DNA from: Candidatus Hikarchaeia archaeon HikBin5
Lineage (GTDB): Archaea; Halobacteriota; Halobacteria; Halobacteriales; Hikarchaeaceae
Length of the DNA stretch: 64,000 bases
Assembly: GCA_009889625.1 (NCBI GenBank)
Contig: WTZU01000001.1
Coordinates: forward strand, 78,574 to 142,573
Reading direction: 5' to 3'
A program made the position numbers and the translations under genes. The notes beneath the pieces are model-generated. The model had not been told where the DNA came from and ran no database searches. It saw nothing but the letters and a program-made list of their open reading frames with translations. Of this stretch, positions 40,992-48,460 are shown piece by piece. Within the stretch, counting starts at the first letter, position 1, and the number at the start of each line of letters is the position of its first letter.

Positions 40992-41540
40992 TCAATTTAT
41001 ATATTTATTATCTCTCCAGTTTATGCCACTTTCCGCATCTATGTCCTTTCTTTCTTCAGTAATTTTTATCACCGCAGGTTTTATTTCTCCTTCAGTAATT
41101 TTTACCACTTTTAATTGTTCTTCTTCAATATATATGGCTTCAAGAGATCCTTTACTCCCTCTTTCCGCAATCCCACATAAAACTTGAAACATTTGGTATT
41201 GAAAAGCTGTGTTTTGTAATATGGCATCTAACTCCCCTTTGAACGTAGCAATTTCTACTATGTCCATGGGCCGCTCTTGATCTGGTTCAAGTGCTTCTAT
41301 CTCTTCCTCTGTCAATTCTTTCATCACTTTGAGTTCAGTCACTGTCCCTTTTATCACTGCAGTAGGCGTGTATTTTCCTAGATCTGAATCTTCAACCACA
41401 GCTGTTATGATCAATGTGTTACTCCTCCGCTTCATATCTGCACTATCCAATCCTTCTGGAGATTCTAAATTTTTTATATAATCTTCCACTTCCAACAAGG
41501 GAATCTCTAGAGTAGAATGAAGATAATATACTTTATTCTC
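40992..41540 (-). CDS. Conserved haloarchaeal-type protein of unknown function
   Basis: 'MENKVYYLHSTLEIPLLEVEDYI...RRSNTLIITAVVEDSDLGKYTPTAVIKGTVTE'; Met at 41540 preferred; tight spacing to the PP-loop gene. Confidence 0.6.
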   Translation of the reverse strand, partial: ENKVYYLHSTLEIPLLEVEDYIKNLESPEGLDSADMKRRSNTLIITAVVEDSDLGKYTPTAVIKGTVTELKVMKELTEEEIEALEPDQERPMDIVEIATFKGELDAILQNTAFQYQMFQVLCGIAERGSKGSLEAIYIEEEQLKVVKITEGEIKPAVIKITEERKDIDAESGINWRDNKYIN

Positions 41541-41634
41541 CATATTTTTTACCCCTTTTTGCACTCTCACACATACATTCTGTAGGATCTCCTTGAATAT
41601 AGTATTGCCCTTCTCTGTTTCTCTAAATTTAATA

Positions 41635-42309
41635 TCATTTTCGCCCGATTTCTTCTAATTTCTCTACAATTGATTCAAGTGGGGTCACGTCCGCATATTT
41701 CATATCCATATCAAACAAGGATGCCTCATTAGCAAATTTAGATCTATCTGCCACACATTCAATTGGGATTATAATTCTAAAATTACTTGAATGCCCATCC
41801 ACTACCGTCGCTCTCACACACCCCGAAGTTGTCATCCCCGTTACCACTACTGTGTCAATCCCTCTATTGTGAAAAAGCATCGCCAAGTGAGTATCAAAAA
41901 AGGCACTTGCTCTAGGCTTGTCTAATATAATTTCTCCTTGTAATGGGCTCAGTTTTTTATTGATGTTCTGCCCTTTTGATTCTTTCTTTTCAATTGAACT
42001 TCTAGCCCCTGGGCGCTTTGTGGCCCCTGGATATCCTTCTGGGAAATTTCTAGATGGTTTCACATAGTATACTGGAACACCGGCCTTCCTCGCAGCATCG
42101 ATCAATTTCGCCGTAGCTTCAACGGCAGCAGAACCTGTATCTTCTCTCCCCACTCCATAATCCCCCGTGGTAAATTCATCCGTCATATCCACGATTAATA
42201 TTGCAGCAGATTTTCCCCATCCAATTCGATTTCCATATCCTGCTTTTCTAAAATATTCTAAATCTTCTTCTGGAATTATATCTGGAATATATGAATTCTC
42301 GAGTGACAT
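41635..42309 (-). CDS. Isochorismatase-family hydrolase, N-carbamoylsarcosine amidase-like (2 of 3)
   Basis: 'ILIVDMTDEFTTGDYGVG', 'LDKPRASAFFDTHLAMLFHNRGIDTVVVTGMTTSGCVRATVVDG'. Confidence 0.9.
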   Translation of the reverse strand: MSLENSYIPDIIPEEDLEYFRKAGYGNRIGWGKSAAILIVDMTDEFTTGDYGVGREDTGSAAVEATAKLIDAARKAGVPVYYVKPSRNFPEGYPGATKRPGARSSIEKKESKGQNINKKLSPLQGEIILDKPRASAFFDTHLAMLFHNRGIDTVVVTGMTTSGCVRATVVDGHSSNFRIIIPIECVADRSKFANEASLFDMDMKYADVTPLESIVEKLEEIGRK

Positions 42310-42401
42310 ACTTCATTTTCACATGGCCAATGTTAAAACCTATCGAACAATCTCATTTCTTAAATAACAAATGTGATACATTATCTCTTCCTACTATCTC
42401 T

Positions 42402-43397
42402 ATGGAAGATAAATCAAAAATACAGATTCTAGGCACTGGTGGAACCATTGCAAATATCACTGGAAATTACATTTCAGCAGCCGATTTTGTACCTATAGAC
42501 GCACTTCTTGATTTGGCCCCCGAAGAAGTAACCTCTCACGCCGATCTGTCCCTCACAGAAATAACCCACCTTAATAGCGGAGCACTCACTCCGAAAGTCT
42601 GGTTTGACCTCCACGATGAAATCATGCTCCAATCCAATTCAAGTAACCCTCCTGATGGGTTTGTAATCACACATGGATCTAATACCTCGGAAGAAACAGC
42701 CTACTTTTTGAATTTGGTGCTACAAACTGATATTCCTGTAATTATCACTGCAGCTCAACGAAATATAGGTAAGCTAGGGTCTGAAGGATTCAAAAATTTA
42801 TATGATGCCATACGAGTCGCATCCTCTCCCGATTCTAAAGGAAAAGGGGTCTTATTTGTTGCAAATGAAGAAATTCACCATGCACGGGACGTAACCAAAG
42901 TTGCCGCTAGCCGACCCGATGCCTGGAGATCTCCTAATTTCGGCCGCATAGGAGATGTTTTCGACCAAGTACGGTTCTATCGAACTGCCACTCGTGCCTC
43001 TACAACTAAGACTGAATTCGATATTTCCAATTCTTCTATCTCTGAATTCCCATTATTGGATGTGCAAATAGTATATTCTTCTTTCTCCGATGATGGAACA
43101 ATGGTCCGAGCGGCAATAGAATCTGGTGCCAAAGGTATTGTGTGTGCTGCATTTCCCACTTGCAGCCCTGCATGGCCAGATAATTACACAACTCAAGGAG
43201 ACGCCCTCATCGAAGCTACCAAAAAGGGTATACCTGTTGTCCTTTGCAATCGGGGAATTTCTGGATTCAAACCAGTGAAAGAACCATTCTTAAATGGACA
43301 AACTCTCCGTCCTCAGAAAGCACGTATATTATTAGCTTTGGGACTGATGGAAACTAACGACCCCTTGAAATTACAACAAATGTTCGATTCATATTGA
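42402..43397 (+). CDS. Asparaginase-family amidohydrolase with altered active-site motif
   Basis: 'ILGTGGTIANI', 'VITHGSNTSEETAYFLNLVLQTDIPVIITAAQR', 'GIVCAAF'; ATG 42402 (MEDKSKIQ) preferred. Confidence 0.88.
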   Translation: MEDKSKIQILGTGGTIANITGNYISAADFVPIDALLDLAPEEVTSHADLSLTEITHLNSGALTPKVWFDLHDEIMLQSNSSNPPDGFVITHGSNTSEETAYFLNLVLQTDIPVIITAAQRNIGKLGSEGFKNLYDAIRVASSPDSKGKGVLFVANEEIHHARDVTKVAASRPDAWRSPNFGRIGDVFDQVRFYRTATRASTTKTEFDISNSSISEFPLLDVQIVYSSFSDDGTMVRAAIESGAKGIVCAAFPTCSPAWPDNYTTQGDALIEATKKGIPVVLCNRGISGFKPVKEPFLNGQTLRPQKARILLALGLMETNDPLKLQQMFDSY

Positions 43398-43503
43398 TGT
43401 GCCTATCTTATTTTGGCATTCATAACATCTCCGGAAGCCTAAAGTTTGGGTCCCTCTATCCTATTCCACATGAACATGCAATCCGCTCATTGTGAGGTAG
43501 ATT

Positions 43504-44190
43504 ATGAGCATTAAATCTGAACAGATAGAGATTTCCTCATCTGATTTTGGAAAAATGAAAGATTACGTCTATGAGCAACTCGTCGCTAGCACTGTAGGTG
43601 ATGTTGGTGGAAATAGAATGAGGTGGTACCCTTGGCATTCTGCAGAATACCGTTTTACTCACATTCTCAATGTGATTTCTCTATCTACAAAAATAGCACA
43701 AAATGAAGGGGCAAATATAGATCAGGTCCGTGTATCTGCACTCTTTCATGATATTGCAAAATTTTCTTCCACACAAAAAGACCACGCAAAAGATGGCGCC
43801 GATCTAACCTCTGCATATTTACGTGAAAATTTTAATTTCCCCGATTCTTTCCTTGAAAATATTCATAAAATAATCTCCAATCACGTTCATGATGGATCAA
43901 TTTCCCATTTATCACTTGAGGAAAGATGCTTAATTGAAGCAGACATGATCGATAAAATTGGTGCCAATGGATCTACACTTTTACTCCTAAGAATGGGTTA
44001 TGATTCTCATCCTCCTGCCCACATCATGGAAACATTGCAGAAAGTTATCAAACGCGGAAAAGAAACTCTCCCTTATATAAGTACAGATACTGGATACTCT
44101 CTCGCATATCAGAGAATCCAACGTGCAACGTGGTTAAAGGAATGGGTGGAAGATGAAACTCCTGGAGTGTCCGAACTACCCCGTAATTAA
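43504..44190 (+). CDS. HD-domain phosphohydrolase
   Basis: 'YRFTHILNVISL..KIAQNEGANIDQVRVSALFHDIAKF', 'IISNHVHDG', 'EADMIDKIGA'. Confidence 0.85.
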   Translation: MSIKSEQIEISSSDFGKMKDYVYEQLVASTVGDVGGNRMRWYPWHSAEYRFTHILNVISLSTKIAQNEGANIDQVRVSALFHDIAKFSSTQKDHAKDGADLTSAYLRENFNFPDSFLENIHKIISNHVHDGSISHLSLEERCLIEADMIDKIGANGSTLLLLRMGYDSHPPAHIMETLQKVIKRGKETLPYISTDTGYSLAYQRIQRATWLKEWVEDETPGVSELPRN

Positions 44191-44838
44191 AATTGAAATT
44201 GATTTTAACAAAAATATACTACCAAATATAGCTAGTATTGCTGAATTCACCAAAGCAACCACTCTGAAAAACCGTTCATATTTCTTTCCAGCTACTATCA
44301 ACATTGTTGGAAATATTAAAATCCATATTAAAATTCCTCCAAATATCCCTGTGATTACTTCTATAGTTTGCAATTGAATTTCCCACCCTGTGATTTTGGC
44401 TACATTATCTGTAACTATCCCTAACCCTTCATTCTGAAATAATGCTGCAGACAGACCTGCCCAAAAAGCCATTTGCCATGGGTTTACCACCCCCACACCC
44501 AAAGCTTTGAAAAACCCACCTTTATTATTCTTTTTAACTTCCCACTTGACTATTTTCCTCCCTTCTCTGAATGACTTATGTGCAAAAACTAACATTACAG
44601 TCCCGCCCAACCCTATTAACAATCCCTGTAACCATGCTCTAGAAATAACAATAGCTACCATACCCATGTATGCCATTGACAATAAGACTAGATCTGACAC
44701 CATCGCTCCAAAACCAGTTTGTACTCCTGCACCCCATCCCTTATTTATACTCTCGTCTGCAATTATGGCATTCATTGGCCCTAGTGGTGCAGCTAATATC
44801 AATCCGAATAATATTCCTACTATTATTCCTCCTATCAT
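44176..44838 (-). CDS. LysE/RhtB-superfamily exporter
   Basis: 'LGPMNAIIADESINKGWGAGVQTGFGAMVSDLVLLSMAY', multiple TM helices, 'NPWQMAFW'. Confidence 0.82.
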   Translation of the reverse strand: MIGGIIVGILFGLILAAPLGPMNAIIADESINKGWGAGVQTGFGAMVSDLVLLSMAYMGMVAIVISRAWLQGLLIGLGGTVMLVFAHKSFREGRKIVKWEVKKNNKGGFFKALGVGVVNPWQMAFWAGLSAALFQNEGLGIVTDNVAKITGWEIQLQTIEVITGIFGGILIWILIFPTMLIVAGKKYERFFRVVALVNSAILAIFGSIFLLKSISILITG

Positions 44839-44856
44839 TCTATCTTTTCTCTTAAC

Positions 44857-45558
44857 TCATATCTCTCTCACGTGTATGGACATCGACACCTCTTTTGGTA
44901 AGCTATGTTCTCCTTTCTCATTGCTCACTTTAATCATCCCAAATGGGGCCACCGATTCAATTTTCACTTGTTTTCCTGGTATTATTCCTATCTCTGCCAA
45001 ATATTGCAATTCCTCACTATCTCTAGTGCGTGGGGCATTCTCGGAGCCGATGTAATTTTCTTTCACTCTCTCTATCACTACTATTTCTCCAGCACTATGT
45101 TCTCCTAATTTTGTAGTCTCATCTTTGGCAATTGATGTCAGATCTTCACTTGGTATTGGTGCACCATAAAGTCCATATTTTGGATTCCCAAGCGCATTCG
45201 CAATTCTGCGCTCTAATTCTTCTGAAATATGATGTTCCAATACATCTGCCTCTTCGTGAACTTCTGACCAATCATAACCCAAAAACTCCACGAGATATCT
45301 CTCTATTAATCTATGATGACGTAGTATTTCCAGTGCGATAGCTTCCCCTTCAGTATTGAGCTTGGCACCTTTGTATTTTTCATATGTTATGAATCCTTTA
45401 TCTCCTAGCTTGACTAGCATACTCGTCACAGTCGGCGCGCTCACTCCCATCTTCATAGCGAGATCTGAAGTTGATACTTGCCCTTCATTCTCTCGATTAA
45501 TTAAATAAATATTTTTTAAATAATCTTGCATCACATCGCTAGCATGTTCTCGCATCAC
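44857..45558 (-). CDS. DtxR/MntR-family metal-dependent transcriptional regulator with FeoA-like C-terminus
   Basis: 'VSTSDLAMKMGVSAPTVTSMLVKLGDKGFITYEKYKGAKLNTEGEAIALEILRHHRLIERYLVEFLGYDWSEVHEEADVLEHHIS'. Confidence 0.93.
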   Translation of the reverse strand: MMREHASDVMQDYLKNIYLINRENEGQVSTSDLAMKMGVSAPTVTSMLVKLGDKGFITYEKYKGAKLNTEGEAIALEILRHHRLIERYLVEFLGYDWSEVHEEADVLEHHISEELERRIANALGNPKYGLYGAPIPSEDLTSIAKDETTKLGEHSAGEIVVIERVKENYIGSENAPRTRDSEELQYLAEIGIIPGKQVKIESVAPFGMIKVSNEKGEHSLPKEVSMSIHVREI

Positions 45559-45567
45559 TTGATCTTA

Positions 45568-45583
45568 TTTAGACCTATCTAAA
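45568..45583. promoter_or_regulatory. Candidate operator: inverted repeat TTTAGA-CCTA-TCTAAA upstream of the DtxR gene
   Basis: Perfect 6+6 inverted repeat 10 nt upstream of the DtxR start, between the start and a minus-strand TATA-like stretch (AAAATATATG). Confidence 0.6.
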
Positions 45584-45663
45584 CATATATTTTTGGGTAT
45601 TTTTCTATGCCCCCTTCTAACAATCTCTTTTGGCTCTTGCCAAAAAATTTATTCTCTCTTAAT

Positions 45664-46899
45664 CTATATTAAAGGAGTTGGCTCTTGATCTCCTTCATAT
45701 GGTTCTTCTGTATGGTACTCTAGCCAAGCATCACCATTAAGGAAGTTCTCTGGAATGTCTTCTTCCAATGAACCTGCATTTATTTTAACCCAACCTTCGC
45801 CCTCTTTTGACCTCCAGGAATATGCTGCCTTTCCAAGAGCTATGTACACTTCACTTTTCTCTGGTTTAGACTCTCTAAGTTGGAAGATCGCTGAGGATAG
45901 TGTAGTTTCATCGTTATAGTCATTTTCTTGATATCTACAAATTGAGTTCAAACCTGGCCCATTTGTATGGTCTATCGATAAATCTCTCATTGTTTCCACC
46001 GTGACATTTCCTTCATTTTCTTCTAGTACTTCCATGACTCTTTCATACCTACAATAGCTCGAAGGTATCTCCGATCTAGGCCGCGCCAAATGACTTAAAA
46101 TCTCAAATTTATTCCCCCGACCAGTTACTCCATTCTCAATCCATCTGGCCGCAAGATGAGTAAATTCTCCTTCAATTATGATGGCTCTTTTGGCATCTGC
46201 AATAGGAATACTGCCTGGGGATGACATGGGATCTGAAAATAACAACGGCGTAATGACTTGGGCCGCTTCTACTGCGGTATCTCCATGGATCAACCCTTGT
46301 CGCATAAACTCTCCCCTAGATGCAGCTGCCCATTCTTTCGCACTTTTTCCTTCTTCGTCAAATGTGATCGTTCGTGATATATTCGATCCTATTGCAACAC
46401 CTTTGTCATTTATGCCCATCTTTACGGCAGTAGACCCTGCAGCAGCGACCATCACTACATTATTCCCCTCTTCGTGCTCTTCGACTCTAATCACATTTAC
46501 CTGCTGATTCTCATAACAATTCTCGCCAGTGAATTCGCTAGAACCTTTTTTATCCGATTGTTTAAAGAAAATAGTTTCTCCCGTTGCAGCAGCATTCCCC
46601 GCTGCAATAGCAACTGTACAACCATCTGGGGTAATGTTCTCTTCGAACAAATTAAACGCCAATAGGTCTGCATAAGGTACGGAAGCTGATTTGGCCATAC
46701 TTTTAATTTCCACTTTGGTTAATTCTGGCAATCGATAGGAATTTTCTTTCGTAGCTGCGTGTACCTCCTTCTTTTGGATTCCTCTACCATTTGCAGCAGT
46801 CCAAAAATTCTTTAGATTTTGCTCAATGGCCCATTTAAGCATCTCTCCTCTCTTTTCACCTCTCTTTACAGCCCTCCTCTGATTCGTACAATCTGACAT
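45664..46899 (-). CDS. C45 peptidase / acyl-CoA:6-aminopenicillanate acyltransferase-like Ntn hydrolase
   Basis: 'DGCTVAIAAGNAAATGETIFFKQSDKKG', 'GINDKGVAIGSNIS', 'DHTNGPGLNSICRY'. Confidence 0.78.
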   Translation of the reverse strand: MSDCTNQRRAVKRGEKRGEMLKWAIEQNLKNFWTAANGRGIQKKEVHAATKENSYRLPELTKVEIKSMAKSASVPYADLLAFNLFEENITPDGCTVAIAAGNAAATGETIFFKQSDKKGSSEFTGENCYENQQVNVIRVEEHEEGNNVVMVAAAGSTAVKMGINDKGVAIGSNISRTITFDEEGKSAKEWAAASRGEFMRQGLIHGDTAVEAAQVITPLLFSDPMSSPGSIPIADAKRAIIIEGEFTHLAARWIENGVTGRGNKFEILSHLARPRSEIPSSYCRYERVMEVLEENEGNVTVETMRDLSIDHTNGPGLNSICRYQENDYNDETTLSSAIFQLRESKPEKSEVYIALGKAAYSWRSKEGEGWVKINAGSLEEDIPENFLNGDAWLEYHTEEPYEGDQEPTPLI

Positions 46900-46921
46900 T
46901 TTAAAATATTTTACCTTTACT

Positions 46922-48355
46922 TTATTTATAGTGTTTGTATTCCGCTCGCGCTTCAGTCAATTTCCTAGGAGAATTCCAAGGCATTTTGTCTACATCTACT
47001 AATGTCCCGTATCCTCTCTCCCCAACTACTTTTCCATCCTCGTACACAACCTTCCCTCTGACAACTGTTGTAGTAACTTTACCTGTGAACGTTTCTCCAT
47101 CGAATGGAGTTGCTGTATTTTTCGAAAGAAGGGTCTTTCTATCCATGGTCCAGGTTTCATTCAAATCAAAAATGGTGAAATCTGCATCAGTTCCAATTCG
47201 AAGAGATCCTTTTTCTGGATACATTCCCCAAACTTCTGCTGGTCTTTTACTGTGCATTTCTACCCATTTTTCTAATGTGATTTTTCCTTCATTTACAAAT
47301 GTAAGCATAGCGGCAACTTCTGATTCCAGTCCAACAAATCCAGAGATGACATTCCATGTATTTTGGAATGGGTCATCCATACCTTTCTCCTCATCTGTAT
47401 GTGGGGAGTGATCAGTTGCTATGCAATCAATCCCGCCACCATTAATTCCGATGTCCCAAAGCATATCTTGCTCAATTTGGTCTCTAATTGGAGGCTGAAT
47501 TCTCGCAACATTACCTTTCTCTCGCATGACTTCTTCGGTAAACCACAGATAGTGTGGCATAGTTTCAGCGGTTACATTTATGCCCTTTCGTTTTGCATCA
47601 AGCACTTGCTGGGCGCCAGACCCAGATGCCAAATGGAATTCATGGATTGGACATCCTGTGTGCTCTGAGAACAATATGGTTCTGCCCACTGCTTCTCGTT
47701 CACAAACAGGCGGCCTAGACCAAGAATGATATATGGGGTCATTCTTGCCTTCTTCAATAAACTGGGCCTCATAATGTTTCAGGATTTCGTCGTCTTCTTC
47801 ATGGAATCCTAATCTCTTCCCAGTTTTAGCGATGGCATGCATCGCATCAAGAAGCTCACCATCATTTGGAGGTGGAATCGCACCAATCGTGGTGCCTAAA
47901 AACACCTTATACCCTACACAACCTGCTTCATTTAAAGCATTAACACTCTTTTCTGTTGCATTATCTGATGTTATCACAACGTAGGATTGAAAATCAACAT
48001 ATGCCTTTTCTTCTCCTTTCTCAAACTTAAGTTTAAGGTGCTCTGGTGCATCGATAACTGGTTTGCAGTTTGGCATTCCTATGACTGTGGTTACTCCCCC
48101 TGCTGCCGCAGCTTGGGTGGCCGTACCCCAGTCTTCTTTGTATTCGAGTCCAGGCTCTCGGTTATGGATGTGACAGTCTATGATACCTGGGGCTAGATAT
48201 TTGCCCGCAGCATCGATCTCTCGACTGCCGCTTGGCAGTGCATCAGACGAACCTACTGCTATTATTTTTCCGTCTTTTGCAGCTACACCTGCGTTCTCCA
48301 TCAAACCGTCTGGAGTTACTATCGTACAATTCTTAATTACAAGATCTGCTTGCAT
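46922..48355 (-). CDS. Cyclic amidohydrolase (dihydroorotase/allantoinase/hydantoinase superfamily)
   Basis: 'DLVIKNCTIVTPDG', 'APGIIDCHIHNREPG', 'GYKVFLG', 'GFHEED', 'EFHLAS', 'CIATDHSPH'; metal-ligand pattern intact. Confidence 0.92.
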   Translation of the reverse strand: MQADLVIKNCTIVTPDGLMENAGVAAKDGKIIAVGSSDALPSGSREIDAAGKYLAPGIIDCHIHNREPGLEYKEDWGTATQAAAAGGVTTVIGMPNCKPVIDAPEHLKLKFEKGEEKAYVDFQSYVVITSDNATEKSVNALNEAGCVGYKVFLGTTIGAIPPPNDGELLDAMHAIAKTGKRLGFHEEDDEILKHYEAQFIEEGKNDPIYHSWSRPPVCEREAVGRTILFSEHTGCPIHEFHLASGSGAQQVLDAKRKGINVTAETMPHYLWFTEEVMREKGNVARIQPPIRDQIEQDMLWDIGINGGGIDCIATDHSPHTDEEKGMDDPFQNTWNVISGFVGLESEVAAMLTFVNEGKITLEKWVEMHSKRPAEVWGMYPEKGSLRIGTDADFTIFDLNETWTMDRKTLLSKNTATPFDGETFTGKVTTTVVRGKVVYEDGKVVGERGYGTLVDVDKMPWNSPRKLTEARAEYKHYK

Positions 48356-48460
48356 TATACTATAATAAATTCCATTTGTGACAGGTTATATTTATCGAAA
48401 CAAATATGCCCTATTTCACATGTGGTCACCTTTTTAACAATTGGACGTAATCTAAGAACT

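Noticed and set aside
41040-41115. Short direct repeat (TTCTTCAGTAATTTTTA / CCTTCAGTAATTTTTAC)
   Set aside because: Lies within the coding sequence and reflects a KITE-like peptide duplication; too short and single to be a mobile or CRISPR repeat.
44507-45055. 182-aa plus-strand ORF
   Set aside because: Antisense to LysE and DtxR genes, both well supported.
46935-47411. 158-aa plus-strand ORF
   Set aside because: Antisense to the amidohydrolase, whose metal-ligand motifs are intact.
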